The notes beneath the pieces are model-generated. The model did no database searches and was not told where the DNA came from. It saw only the letters and a list, made by a program, of their open reading frames with translations. The translations under genes and the position numbers were made by a program. From NCBI RefSeq assembly GCF_005405205.1, contig NZ_BJDP01000007.1:124001-188000 (forward strand): a DNA stretch of 64,000 bases, given 5' to 3'. This document shows, in pieces, positions 8,792 through 17,360 of this stretch. How positions within the stretch are numbered: the first letter of the stretch is position 1; each line of letters opens with the position of its first letter. The stretch is from Enterococcus pingfangensis (GTDB lineage: Bacteria; Bacillota; Bacilli; Lactobacillales; Enterococcaceae).

Positions 8792-8870
8792 ATTTTTACT
8801 TTCTATGATAATTCTCCTCCTTGTTATCTGAAACTACGCTTACTATTTTTATTCAAATGTTGTAAAAGTC

Positions 8871-9467
8871 TTATTCCAATCCGTACACCCAGCGATTATA
8901 AGTTTCCAGCGTTTTAGGATAAATGAGACTTTCGCTTTCAACTAAATGGGCCAATGTGTGTTTGGTTTCAAAGGCTACAGCTTGATCTAAATCACTAAAT
9001 GCGATCACTCTTGCATCTTCAACTCCGGGAAAGTTTCTGCCAGGTTCGATATAATCGGCTACATAGATGATTTTAGCTAACAAAGACAACTCTGCCGCAC
9101 CAGTAGTGTGCAACCGAATCGCATCTAAAATTTCTTCATCCGTAATAGCTAACTCACGCGCGACAAAATCAGCGCCCACAAGTCCGTGCCAAATGGCATT
9201 CCCGTATTTTAATAATTCGGTTTTATTTTCATAAGCACCTTGCTCGATTGCCAGCTGAAATTCTTCATCTGAGCGTTCTTTCGCATAATCATGCGTCAAA
9301 GCAGCGATACTCGCTTTTTCTGATGATGCGCCGAAACGTTCCGCTAAAGCGACAGCCGTTTCTTCAACACCTAAAACATGTTTGAAGCGCCGTTCGCTCA
9401 TCCGCATCTGAACGGCTTGCATCAAGGCTTCACGTTCCATCGTCGTATAGTCAGCACTATAATTCAT
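8871..9467 (-). CDS. yqeK: YqeK HD-domain hydrolase (Ap4A hydrolase)
   Basis: A 198-residue HD-domain protein: RFKHVLGVEETA supplies the first metal-binding His, LTHDYAKE the HD pair, and the tail keeps the YqeK-type DYIEPGR. Biochemically studied YqeK proteins split diadenosine tetraphosphate symmetrically into two ADP, limiting this stress nucleotide. I start at 9467, where GAAGGA precedes an ATG inside the nadD tail, giving an 11-base overlap; the longer form from 9491 would extend deep into nadD without a ribosome-binding site. It lies between nadD and rsfS, the conserved order in Firmicutes. Confidence 0.9.
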   Translation of the reverse strand: MNYSADYTTMEREALMQAVQMRMSERRFKHVLGVEETAVALAERFGASSEKASIAALTHDYAKERSDEEFQLAIEQGAYENKTELLKYGNAIWHGLVGADFVARELAITDEEILDAIRLHTTGAAELSLLAKIIYVADYIEPGRNFPGVEDARVIAFSDLDQAVAFETKHTLAHLVESESLIYPKTLETYNRWVYGLE

Positions 9468-10092
9468 CAAGATACAATCCTTCTTCCGCAATATATTCTC
9501 GGACCCGTTCAGGCACTAGATAACGAATCGAGCACCCTTGTTTGACTTGTTTGCGAATATAAGAAGACGACAGCTGGATTTCAGGAACATCGACCCAAAT
9601 AATCGGATAAGGGCTTTCTAATGTATAACCCGCTCTTTTGACGCCGACAAAATTGACAAGCTGTACCAGCTCCTCGATTCGATGCCATTTTGGCAAATAA
9701 GCCACTTCATCTCCCCCGATAATAAAATAATACTCTGTATCAGGATTTTCTGCTGTCATCTCCAACATCGTATCGATCGTGTAGCTCTTTCCTTTGCGGG
9801 CAAGTTCCCTTGTATCCACTGATAAAAAAGAATTGTCTTCAATCGCCAATTTGACCATTGCCAAACGATGCGTACTGTCAATGGTTTTCTTTTCATCTAC
9901 ATGAGGTGGTAAATAACTTGGCAACAGATGGACTTCATCAAATCCCATTTTTTGACCGACTTGTTCTGCGATCATTAAATGTGCTTGATGAATCGGATTA
10001 AAGTTCCCCCCTAGCAATCCCACCTGCTTTTTGGGCATTGTGTTAACTGTCATTGGTTTGACTTTAGGAATTGTTAAGACATCTTGATACAC
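9457..10092 (-). CDS. nadD: Nicotinate-nucleotide adenylyltransferase
   Basis: NadD joins nicotinate mononucleotide and ATP to give deamido-NAD in NAD synthesis. The 211-residue sequence has GLLGGNFNPIHQAHL (the nucleotidyltransferase HxGH site in its HxAH form, which I recall as common in streptococci and enterococci), YFIIGGDEV and the ISSSYIR motif near the C-terminus. The start is a GTG at 10092 with AAGGAGG eight bases ahead. It overlaps yqeK by 11 bases and follows yhbY. Confidence 0.94.
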   Translation of the reverse strand: MYQDVLTIPKVKPMTVNTMPKKQVGLLGGNFNPIHQAHLMIAEQVGQKMGFDEVHLLPSYLPPHVDEKKTIDSTHRLAMVKLAIEDNSFLSVDTRELARKGKSYTIDTMLEMTAENPDTEYYFIIGGDEVAYLPKWHRIEELVQLVNFVGVKRAGYTLESPYPIIWVDVPEIQLSSSYIRKQVKQGCSIRYLVPERVREYIAEEGLYLDEL

Positions 10093-10124
10093 GCGTTATT
10101 CCTCCTTGTTTTTTTGCTGAAAAA

Positions 10125-10436
10125 TTAAATGCTGCGAACTTCTTTTGAAATTCTTTGGTACTTTTCTTTGCTTGACGCTTTGTATAAAACTAATACTCGT
10201 CCGATGATCTGAACGACTTGGCAATTGATTTTTTCTTCTAAAATCCGTGCCACATCTTCCGCGATTTCATCGGTATTTTGTAGTAAATTGATCTTGATCA
10301 ATTCTCTTTTTTCTAACGCCTCGGCGATTTGGATAATCACCGCATCATTAATCCCATTTTTACCAATTTGGAAAATTGGTTGTAAATGGTGCGCTTGACT
10401 GCGTAAAAAACGTTTTTGTTTTCCTCTTAATTCCAT
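10125..10436 (-). CDS. yhbY: YhbY/CRM-domain RNA-binding protein
   Basis: A 103-residue single CRM domain: LRGKQKRFLRSQAHHLQPIFQIG followed by KNG in the GxxG RNA-binding loop, and IAEALEKRELIKINLL. E. coli YhbY binds pre-50S particles; a ribosome-assembly role is the family expectation. AAGGGG lies eight bases before the ATG. It sits between yqeH and nadD, the conserved operon order. Confidence 0.93.
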   Translation of the reverse strand: MELRGKQKRFLRSQAHHLQPIFQIGKNGINDAVIIQIAEALEKRELIKINLLQNTDEIAEDVARILEEKINCQVVQIIGRVLVLYKASSKEKYQRISKEVRSI

Positions 10437-10463
10437 CGATACACCCCTTTTGAATCATACTTT

Positions 10464-11573
10464 TTAAACTAGTGCTTTACGAGTCAGAACATCGACGCCC
10501 TTAGGTGCCCAACCAGCAATCACTGCGGGTTTTGTCACTGTGACCCAGCCGAGTCCAGCAAAAACGACATCGGTTTTTTCTTTGATTGAAAATTCAAAAC
10601 GGACCAATTCAGGAAAGTCTGCCACTTCGTCTGGACGCGGCGGCTGCAACAATCCACCAACGTGTTTTTCATAGAAAGCATCGGCTGTTTCCAGTTTCGT
10701 CCGATGCGGAGCGATATCATTTGAGACATAAGCAACAAACGATGCACGCTCGCCTTGAATGAAATCAAAACGAGCCAAGCCGCCTAAAAATAAGGTCTGA
10801 CCAGCATTCAGCTGATAAACTTTCGGTTTGATTTCTTTATGCGGTGCAATGATTTTCAAATCTTTTTTACCAAGATAATGTGCCATCTGATGACGATGGA
10901 TGATCCCCGGCGTATCAAAGAGATACTTGCCGTCATCTAACGGGATCTCGATCTTGTCTAACGTCGTCCCTGGGAACTGAGAAGTCGTGATCAAGTCTTG
11001 CACACCAGCTGTTTGTTTAATGATTTGATTGATCAAAGTCGATTTGCCGACATTCGTCACGCCGACTACATAAACATCGCGGCCGTTGCGGTATTCTTCG
11101 ATCTTCTTCAACAATTCGTCCATCTCGTTTGGTTTGCGTGCGCTCGTCAATAAGATATCGACTGGGCGCAAGCCTTCTTCATGGGCACGTTCTCGCATCC
11201 ATTGGGTCAAATGACCGCGTTTCAATGACTTCGGTAACAAATCAACTTTATTGCCGACTAATAACACCGGATTATCACCGACAAAGCGATGCAATCCCGG
11301 AATCAGCGAGCCGTTGAAATCAAAGATGTCTACCACGTTCACGATCAGAGCGTCGGCTTTTCCTAATTCATTCAATAAGCGTAAAAAATCATCATCGGTC
11401 AATGAAACATCTTGAATCTCATTGTAGTGCCGTAATCGAAAACAGCGCTGGCAATAAACTTCGCCGTTTGCAATACCTTTTTCTAAAGCCGATTGCGGCG
11501 TATAACCCAATTTATTGGGTTGTTCTGTTTGGATCTTTGCGCCGCAGCCGATACAAAATAATTCTTCTTCCAT
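10464..11573 (-). CDS. yqeH: YqeH circularly permuted GTPase (30S assembly)
   Basis: The 369-residue protein begins with a zinc-finger pair (CIGC at the start, CQRC about 35 residues on). The GTPase motifs come in permuted order: VGNKVDLLP (G4) first, then GVTNVGKST (G1), FPGTTLD (G2) and DTPGI (G3). In B. subtilis YqeH is needed for 30S subunit maturation. The start at 11573 overlaps the yqeG stop as TAATG, implying translational coupling; the upstream candidate at 11591 lies within yqeG. Confidence 0.95.
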   Translation of the reverse strand: MEEELFCIGCGAKIQTEQPNKLGYTPQSALEKGIANGEVYCQRCFRLRHYNEIQDVSLTDDDFLRLLNELGKADALIVNVVDIFDFNGSLIPGLHRFVGDNPVLLVGNKVDLLPKSLKRGHLTQWMRERAHEEGLRPVDILLTSARKPNEMDELLKKIEEYRNGRDVYVVGVTNVGKSTLINQIIKQTAGVQDLITTSQFPGTTLDKIEIPLDDGKYLFDTPGIIHRHQMAHYLGKKDLKIIAPHKEIKPKVYQLNAGQTLFLGGLARFDFIQGERASFVAYVSNDIAPHRTKLETADAFYEKHVGGLLQPPRPDEVADFPELVRFEFSIKEKTDVVFAGLGWVTVTKPAVIAGWAPKGVDVLTRKALV

Positions 11574-12097
11574 TATAATCCACTCTTCCATTTCATCTCA
11601 GGATCTTTACGCACTAACACATGCATCACACGACGTTCAAAAAAACGATTGATTCTTGTATTCCAACCATCCGTAGCTACGATTGGCTGCACGAGGATAC
11701 TGCGGATACCAGCTGCACTCGCACCGCGAATATCTGTCATCACTTGGTCTCCAATCATGACGAGTTCATCTTCTGCCATACCCAGTTGTTCTTGAGCATT
11801 TTTTATTCCTACCGAAAAAGGTTTCATTGCCCGCGGAACAAAATCTAATTGAAAATTTTCTAACGCTTTTGCCACACGGCTAGCCTTGTTATTTGAAACG
11901 ACGACTACCGGAATTCCCGCCTCATCCATCATTTTTAACCAATCGATCAGCTCTTTGGTTCCATTAGGATTGTTCCAAGCAATCAACGTATTGTCTAAAT
12001 CCGTTAAGACCGCTTTGAACCCGTGAGCTTTCAATTGTTCCGGGGTTATTTGATAAATGGCTTCGACCATCCACGTTGGTTTGAATTTATCTAACAT
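11573..12097 (-). CDS. yqeG: YqeG HAD-family phosphatase
   Basis: The 174-residue protein is a HAD-superfamily IIIA phosphatase: LTDLDNTL carries the DxDxT nucleophile, VVVSNN is motif II and MIGDQVMTDIRGA is motif IV. Substrates are not established; related proteins include PGP phosphatase GEP4, and location next to yqeH is near-universal in Firmicutes. AGGAG lies five bases before the ATG. It is the first gene of the operon and has its own promoter about 40 bases upstream. Confidence 0.93.
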   Translation of the reverse strand: MLDKFKPTWMVEAIYQITPEQLKAHGFKAVLTDLDNTLIAWNNPNGTKELIDWLKMMDEAGIPVVVVSNNKASRVAKALENFQLDFVPRAMKPFSVGIKNAQEQLGMAEDELVMIGDQVMTDIRGASAAGIRSILVQPIVATDGWNTRINRFFERRVMHVLVRKDPEMKWKSGL

Positions 12098-12137
12098 GGC
12101 AACTCCTATAACTTTATTTATACTTCTACAAAACCTG

Positions 12138-12166
12138 ATTATAACGCAATTTTTTTGAAAACTCTA
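12138..12166 (-). promoter_or_regulatory. Promoter of the yqeG operon
   Basis: On the minus strand TAGAGT, 17 bases, then consensus TATAAT (12143-12138), 40 bases ahead of yqeG. The -10 is good and the -35 poor. Confidence 0.6.
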
Positions 12167-12182
12167 CATTAGACTCCAAAGG

Positions 12183-12216
12183 TTTAAAAAAAGACTAGGC
12201 TTTCTTTGCCTAGTCT
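12183..12216 (-). terminator. Terminator of the amino-acid ABC transporter operon
   Basis: GACTAGGC (12193-12200) pairs with GCCTAGTC (12208-12215) around a 7-base loop; the minus strand then reads a run of seven T. It follows the ATPase gene stop by nine bases. Confidence 0.9.
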
Positions 12217-12224
12217 CATCCATT

Positions 12225-12959
12225 CTATAATACTTTTGATAAAAAATCGATCGTTCGAGCATTTTGCGGATGATCAAAAACCTCTTCCGGTGTTCCTTCT
12301 TCTACGATCACACCGCCATCCATAAAGATCACGCGATCGCCAACTTCTTTAGCAAAACCCATTTCGTGGGTGACGATCATCATCGTCATTCCCTCTTTAG
12401 CCAGCTGCTGCATTACTTCCAGTACATCACCGACCATTTCTGGATCAAGCGCTGAGGTCGGCTCATCAAACAACATCACATCTGGTTGCATCGCTAACGC
12501 TCGAGCAATCGCGATCCGTTGCTGCTGTCCACCAGAAAGCGATTGCGGATACGCATCGGCTTTTTCAGACAACCCGACTTTTTCCAGCAATTCCTTGGCG
12601 ATTTTTATCGCATCACTTTTTGCCAATCCTTTAACTTTGATCGGTGATAACGCGATATTGTCTAAAACAGTCATATTAGGAAATAAATTGAATTGTTGGA
12701 ACACCATCCCCATCTTTTCTCGTGTTTTAAAAATATCATTCTTTTTATCTGTGATATCGGTGCCTTCAAACTTGATTGTTCCTGACGTTGGGAGCTCTAA
12801 TAAATTGACACAGCGTAAAAAGGTACTTTTACCTGAACCCGATGGTCCGATGATCACGACCACTTCGCCGGGCACGATCTCTGCTGATATGTCTTTAAGC
12901 ACTTCGTTGTCGCCAAATTTCTTATTTAAATGTTCGATTTGAATCAATGCTTCTGTCAT
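12225..12959 (-). CDS. Polar amino-acid ABC transporter ATPase (GlnQ/HisP-type)
   Basis: A 244-residue ABC ATPase: Walker [11 protein letters not shown]-loop [11 protein letters not shown], signature [15 protein letters not shown], Walker [12 protein letters not shown] and the switch VTHEMGFA. The pattern is that of polar amino-acid importers. The ATG at 12959 follows AGAGGTGAG by six bases; the upstream candidate at 13001 lies inside the permease gene. It follows the permease by 19 bases and ends the operon at a strong terminator. Confidence 0.93.
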   Translation of the reverse strand: MTEALIQIEHLNKKFGDNEVLKDISAEIVPGEVVVIIGPSGSGKSTFLRCVNLLELPTSGTIKFEGTDITDKKNDIFKTREKMGMVFQQFNLFPNMTVLDNIALSPIKVKGLAKSDAIKIAKELLEKVGLSEKADAYPQSLSGGQQQRIAIARALAMQPDVMLFDEPTSALDPEMVGDVLEVMQQLAKEGMTMMIVTHEMGFAKEVGDRVIFMDGGVIVEEGTPEEVFDHPQNARTIDFLSKVL

Positions 12960-12978
12960 TATTTTCTCACCTCTCGCG

Positions 12979-13668
12979 TTATCTTTGGTATCCTTTTCCA
13001 AGCTTTTTCTCCCATAAATTAAGCAGACGTGAAGTGACGAAGGTCATCACAAAGTAAAGCGCCGCGGCGATAAAATAGGGTTCCAGTGGAATATAAGAAT
13101 TTGAAATAACGATTTGAGCAGATCCCATCAATTCGTTGATTCCGATTGCTGTTAATAATGAAGAATCTTTGATCAAAGTGATAAACTCATTGCCTAATGG
13201 CGGTAAAATATTTCTCAATGCTTGCGGCAAAATAACATACCGCATCGTCTGGGCTGGACGCAATCCCAAAGAATGAGCCGCTTCGGTCTGTCCATAATTT
13301 ACGGCAGTAATCCCGCCACGAATAATTTCTGCCACATAAGCACCAGAGTTTAGTGACAATACAATCATCCCTGGCAGCAAACGTCCTAGATCGACCGTTA
13401 AGACTCCTACAGCCAGATCTTTTGATGGAAACAATCCTTGTAAAACTAAAAAACCAATCATGATTTGCAATAACATCGGAGTGCCGCGAAGCACTTCGAT
13501 GTAAATATTGGCTAACCAATTTAACGGTTTATGTTTAGAAATTTTTAAAAGAGCGATCGCTAATCCGATCAACGTCCCGAATATGACTGTAACGAGTGAA
13601 ATAACTACTGTGATACCAGCACCAGAGGCAAAGTAAGACAAGTATTTATCTAAAAATGAAAAGTTCAA
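12979..13668 (-). CDS. Polar amino-acid ABC transporter permease
   Basis: A 229-residue inner-membrane permease with five or so hydrophobic segments and the HisM/GlnP coupling-helix motif [34 protein letters not shown] is the usual loop of polar amino-acid permeases. The start is a TTG at 13668, eight bases after GAGGG that overlaps the end of the binding-protein gene. Only one permease is encoded, so it probably acts as a homodimer with the downstream ATPase. Confidence 0.92.
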   Translation of the reverse strand: MNFSFLDKYLSYFASGAGITVVISLVTVIFGTLIGLAIALLKISKHKPLNWLANIYIEVLRGTPMLLQIMIGFLVLQGLFPSKDLAVGVLTVDLGRLLPGMIVLSLNSGAYVAEIIRGGITAVNYGQTEAAHSLGLRPAQTMRYVILPQALRNILPPLGNEFITLIKDSSLLTAIGINELMGSAQIVISNSYIPLEPYFIAAALYFVMTFVTSRLLNLWEKKLGKGYQR

Positions 13669-13680
13669 TGCCGATTCCCT

Positions 13681-14517
13681 CTATTCTGCTGATTTTTCAG
13701 CCAGCTCGTGATTTGTTTGGACGTATTCATCGATCTTGCCTTCATCACTTAATTTTTTGATGATTTTGTTCAATTCTGTTTGCAATTCATCACTGCCTTT
13801 TGGTAATGCAATCGCAAATGCTTCATCTGCGGATGGTTCCAAATCGATGTCAGCGATCATCAATTCTGGGTTTTGTTGGACATAAGATTCCGCGATCGTT
13901 TTTTCTACAACCATCGCATCTAATGAACCGCTGTTGACTTCCACTACCATGTTCGGTACTTTTTCAATTGAAACAAGTTTTGCATCTTTGATTTGTGTTT
14001 TCACGATGTCTTCTTGGATCGAACCTTTTTGTGCACCGACATTTTTATCTTTTAATGTAGCCAGACTGGTGAATGTTCCTTCATTTTTTTTGTTGATGAT
14101 CATGACTTGTGGCGGATTGTAATAGTTGTCGGTAAAGTCAAATTGTTCTTTCCGCTCTGCAGTTGCTGAGATCGCCGAAATCGCGATGTCAGATTTTCCT
14201 TCTTTCAATGAAGCTAACACAGTATTGAAGCTCATATCAGATATTTCTGCTTTGACGCCTAACTCTTTGGCGATTTCATTCACTAAATCGATGTCAGCTC
14301 CAACGATTTTATCTTTGCCGTCTACCATTGTATGGAACTCAAACGGTGCATAGTCAGCTGATGTCGCAACTTTCAATACGCCTGCTTCTTTAATTGCTGC
14401 TAATTGATCTGTTGTTTTTTCTGCTGATGAATCAGCTGTCTCATCACTGCCTCCGCCACATGCTGCTAAAGTAATCAGTGCTACTACTGTCATAACTAAG
14501 CCGGTAATCTTTTTCAT
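13681..14517 (-). CDS. Amino-acid binding lipoprotein, copy 1
   Basis: A 278-residue family-3 solute-binding protein. A signal peptide with lipobox LAAC at about residues 17-20 anchors it to the membrane; KVATSADYAPFEF, GADIDLVNEIA and DIAISAISATAERKEQFDFT are the ligand-binding blocks of polar amino-acid receptors. The ATG at 14517 follows AGGAGG by seven bases. It lies 12 bases from the permease gene and has its own promoter. It is closely similar to the next gene upstream (shared DGKDKIVGADI and GAQKG blocks), so the two are paralogues. Confidence 0.93.
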   Translation of the reverse strand: MKKITGLVMTVVALITLAACGGGSDETADSSAEKTTDQLAAIKEAGVLKVATSADYAPFEFHTMVDGKDKIVGADIDLVNEIAKELGVKAEISDMSFNTVLASLKEGKSDIAISAISATAERKEQFDFTDNYYNPPQVMIINKKNEGTFTSLATLKDKNVGAQKGSIQEDIVKTQIKDAKLVSIEKVPNMVVEVNSGSLDAMVVEKTIAESYVQQNPELMIADIDLEPSADEAFAIALPKGSDELQTELNKIIKKLSDEGKIDEYVQTNHELAEKSAE

Positions 14518-14653
14518 CCTGTTTCCTCCTAAATATTCTGTAAAATTCAATCTTCCAAAAATAGCCGGATTTTCATTCCATCTATTAGTTTACTTGCTGT
14601 TTTAGCAGACCGCAAACTAACAGCTTATTTTCGGAAAGTTTTTTCATGAATCT

Positions 14654-14681
14654 ATTATAGCATGGATTCTTCATAAAACAA
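14654..14681 (-). promoter_or_regulatory. Promoter of binding lipoprotein copy 1
   Basis: Minus strand: TTGTTT, 16 bases, then TGC-TATAAT (extended -10, 14659-14654). It lies about 140 bases ahead of the copy 1 ATG, leaving a long AT-rich leader. Confidence 0.6.
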
Positions 14682-14762
14682 GCATTTTTGTATAAATATT
14701 TAAAATACATTGGATATCTAATTGTATATTGCATATATCCAGTCGATATATGTATAAATATT

Positions 14763-15569
14763 TTAATCTCCCGCACTTTGAGTTAATTGATTGTTGGTGT
14801 CGACCATTTTCTCAATCGCCCCTGCAGCTTTTAGTTCTTTGATTTGTTTATTCAGTTCCTTCACTAATTTTTCATTGCCTTTTGGAACCGCGATACACAA
14901 TGAATCTTCTTTCATACTTTTCAATGAAATGTCTGCGATCATCAATTCCGGATTCTTATTAACATACGCATCTGCAACAGTTTTTTCAACGACCAATCCA
15001 TCTAATGAACCATTCTTCACTTCGACAAAAATATTGGGAAGTTTTTCAATCGATACTAATTTAGCATCTTTTATTTGCTGCTTTACAATGTTTTCTTGAA
15101 TCGTGCCTTTTTGTGCACCGACTTGTTTATCCGCCAACTGTTCGATTGAAGTGAATTGATCCGCAGACTGCTTATTGATGACGATCACTTGCGGCGAAGT
15201 ATAGTAATCCGTAGTGAAATCAAAACTCTTCTCACGCTCGCTCGTAGCTGAGATCGCAGAAACAGCGATGTCGGCTTTACCTTCTTTAGCCGCTGCTAAA
15301 ACTGCATTAAAACTCATATCCACCCAATCAACTTTTACATCCATTTTTTTGGCGATTGCTTCCATCATTTCAATATCAGCCCCGACGATTTTATCTTTGC
15401 CATCGATCGTCGTATGGAATCCAAATGGCGCATAATCTGGTGAAGTCGCTACTTTGATGACATCTTTTTCTTGGATCGTGTCTAATTTATCCGCTTCTTC
15501 TTTGTTGCCGCATGCTGTTAATCCTAATAAAATCAATCCCGCTAATACAAACTTCAAACTTGTTTTCAT
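14763..15569 (-). CDS. Amino-acid binding lipoprotein, copy 2
   Basis: A 268-residue paralogue of the downstream binding protein, with lipobox LTAC, KVATSPDYAPFGFHT, SFDFTTDYYTSPQV and GAQKGTIQENIV. The ATG at 15569 has GGAGG seven bases ahead. A 245-base AT-rich gap with its own promoter separates the two copies, so they can be made in different ratios while sharing one permease and ATPase. The residues lining the pocket differ in places between the copies (for example EFHTMV against GFHTTI), so different ligands are possible but not shown. Confidence 0.92.
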   Translation of the reverse strand: MKTSLKFVLAGLILLGLTACGNKEEADKLDTIQEKDVIKVATSPDYAPFGFHTTIDGKDKIVGADIEMMEAIAKKMDVKVDWVDMSFNAVLAAAKEGKADIAVSAISATSEREKSFDFTTDYYTSPQVIVINKQSADQFTSIEQLADKQVGAQKGTIQENIVKQQIKDAKLVSIEKLPNIFVEVKNGSLDGLVVEKTVADAYVNKNPELMIADISLKSMKEDSLCIAVPKGNEKLVKELNKQIKELKAAGAIEKMVDTNNQLTQSAGD

Positions 15570-15595
15570 AGACTTCCCTCCGAATACTTTTTTCA

Positions 15596-15624
15596 AGTAT
15601 AGCATATTATTTCAATAATTCTAT
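15596..15624 (-). promoter_or_regulatory. Promoter of binding lipoprotein copy 2
   Basis: Minus strand TGC-TATACT (extended -10 at 15601-15596); the -35 region is weak. The -10 lies 26 bases ahead of the ATG. Confidence 0.5.
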
Positions 15625-15663
15625 ATTTTTATGTATAATTATTTACAAAAACCAAATTAAGCG

Positions 15664-15689
15664 TATAAAAAAAGACGGCAAATGCCGTC
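15664..15689 (-). terminator. Terminator of the fab-acc operon
   Basis: GACGGC and GCCGTC pair around a 4-base loop (15674-15689), with seven T following on the minus strand. It lies eight bases after accA. Confidence 0.8.
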
Positions 15690-15697
15690 GCTGAAAC

Positions 15698-16483
15698 TTA
15701 AAACTTGCGAAACCGTTGATATCGTTTTTCAATCAATTCTTCGCTAGAATACTTCGCGAGCTCCGTAATTTTCTCGATCAGTGCTTTTTTCAACAGCTGA
15801 ATAACTTTATCTTCACTAATTTTTTCCCCATTCAGCGTTTCAGGGATCACGCGATCAATGACAGCTAGTTCCAACAGTTCGGCCGCAGTGATTTTCATCA
15901 ATTCAGCCGCTTCATTCGCCCGCTTGCCATCTTTCCAAAGAATCGAAGCGAATCCTTCGGGTGAAAGGATCGCGTAGATGCTGTATTCCATCATCCAGAC
16001 TTCATCTGCAAGCGCTAAAGCCAAAGCCCCGCCGCTGCCGCCTTCTCCAGTGATGATTGAAATGATCGGAACTCGCAAATCAGACATTTCCAGCAAATTG
16101 CGTGCGATTGCTTCGCCTTCTCCTCGCTCTTCTGCTTCGACTCCGCAGAACGCTCCTGGCGTATTGACCAGACAGATCACTGGCCGCCGAAATTTTTCGG
16201 CTTGTTTCATCAATCGCAGTGCTTTACGATACCCTTCAGGATTCGGCTGACCAAAATTGCGCTGCATATTTTCTTTCAGATCTGCCCCTTTTTGGATCCC
16301 GATGACGGTAACCGGCTTGTCCGCGAGTTTGGCTACTCCGCCAACAATCGCCGGGTCATCCCCGTACAAACGATCGCCGTGAAATTCTTGAAAGTCGGTA
16401 AAGACCTTTTCAAAATAATCCAAACTAGTTAAACGTTCTTGATGTCTGGCTAATTTTACGATTTCTCCAGCAGTTAGACTCAT
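15698..16483 (-). CDS. accA: Acetyl-CoA carboxylase carboxyltransferase, alpha subunit
   Basis: The 261-residue protein matches AccA: the fold's [38 protein letters not shown] split across the active site, and [11 protein letters not shown] in the oxyanion region. With AccD it moves CO2 from biotinyl-AccB to acetyl-CoA, making malonyl-CoA. Its ATG overlaps the accD stop by four bases (ATGA), so the two subunits are translationally coupled. It is the last gene of the fatty-acid operon and is followed by a terminator. Confidence 0.96.
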   Translation of the reverse strand: MSLTAGEIVKLARHQERLTSLDYFEKVFTDFQEFHGDRLYGDDPAIVGGVAKLADKPVTVIGIQKGADLKENMQRNFGQPNPEGYRKALRLMKQAEKFRRPVICLVNTPGAFCGVEAEERGEGEAIARNLLEMSDLRVPIISIITGEGGSGGALALALADEVWMMEYSIYAILSPEGFASILWKDGKRANEAAELMKITAAELLELAVIDRVIPETLNGEKISEDKVIQLLKKALIEKITELAKYSSEELIEKRYQRFRKF

Positions 16484-17349
16484 TCCTCACACCAGCCTTT
16501 CTGTTGATGAACTGCGAGCAATTGGGTCAAACGTTCTCGCAAAGCCGTTCTGTGAACGATTTGATCGATAAAGCCGTGTTGCAGTAAAAATTCGGCTTTT
16601 TGAAAATCATCCGGCAACTGTTGCCGGATTGTCTGTTCGATTACACGGCGTCCAGCAAAACCAACTAACGTCTGCGGTTCAGCTAAAATAATGTCCCCTT
16701 CCATCGCGAAACTGGCGGTTACACCGCCCGTCGTTGGATCGGTCAAGACCGTAATATAAAGTAACCCTGCAGTGCTGTGACGTTTTACCGCTGCTGAAAT
16801 TTTTGCCATCTGCATCAATGAAAAAATTCCTTCTTGCATCCGCGCACCGCCTGAAGCGGTGAATAAGATTACTGGTAATTTTTCAATCGTCGCTTTTTCA
16901 AAAAGCCGAGTGATTTTTTCACCAACGACGGTCCCCATGCTCCCCATAATAAAATTGGCATCCATCACGCCGATTCCTACTGGCTGGTTATTGATCGTTG
17001 CTTTGCCCGTCAGCACTGCCTCATCCAATCCCGTTTTTTCTTTGACACTGGCGATCTTGGCTGAATAGTCAGGAAAATCGATAGGATTCTTCTGTTCCAA
17101 CTGATTGTCCCAATCGATAAAACTTTTTTCATCGATCGTCAAAGCTAAACGTTCCCAAGCGCTGATCCGGAAACTATAGCCGCAGTGCGGACAAACTTTT
17201 TCAGCCCGAATTTCTTTTTTATATAAGGTCCGTTTGCAATTGGGACATTTTGCCCACATATCATCAGGAACTTGCGGTTTTGTCGTTGGTCCACTGTCGC
17301 GGTTAGGATTGATCCGAATGTAGTTTTTTTTCTTATTAAAAAGGCCCAC
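16480..17349 (-). CDS. accD: Acetyl-CoA carboxylase carboxyltransferase, beta subunit
   Basis: The 289-residue AccD has the N-terminal zinc ribbon (CPNC and CPHC, about residues 35-57) and the crotonase-like core with [12 protein letters not shown] and [14 protein letters not shown]. It pairs with AccA in the carboxyltransferase. Translation starts at a GTG (17349) with AGGAGG seven bases ahead. It lies 11 bases after accC. Confidence 0.96.
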   Translation of the reverse strand: MGLFNKKKNYIRINPNRDSGPTTKPQVPDDMWAKCPNCKRTLYKKEIRAEKVCPHCGYSFRISAWERLALTIDEKSFIDWDNQLEQKNPIDFPDYSAKIASVKEKTGLDEAVLTGKATINNQPVGIGVMDANFIMGSMGTVVGEKITRLFEKATIEKLPVILFTASGGARMQEGIFSLMQMAKISAAVKRHSTAGLLYITVLTDPTTGGVTASFAMEGDIILAEPQTLVGFAGRRVIEQTIRQQLPDDFQKAEFLLQHGFIDQIVHRTALRERLTQLLAVHQQKGWCEE

Positions 17350-17360
17350 CTAAATTCCTC

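Noticed and set aside
9980-10020. Defective NadD active site (HQAH in place of HxGH)
   Set aside because: As I recall, an Ala at this place is normal in streptococcal and enterococcal NadD, so it is not evidence of loss of function.
12370-12942. Frame of 190 codons opposite the ABC ATPase
   Set aside because: It is the antisense shadow of a highly conserved gene and shows no protein-family features.
14585-14776. Small frame of 63 codons between the two binding lipoprotein genes
   Set aside because: It is AT-rich, has no good ribosome-binding site and covers the promoter of copy 1.
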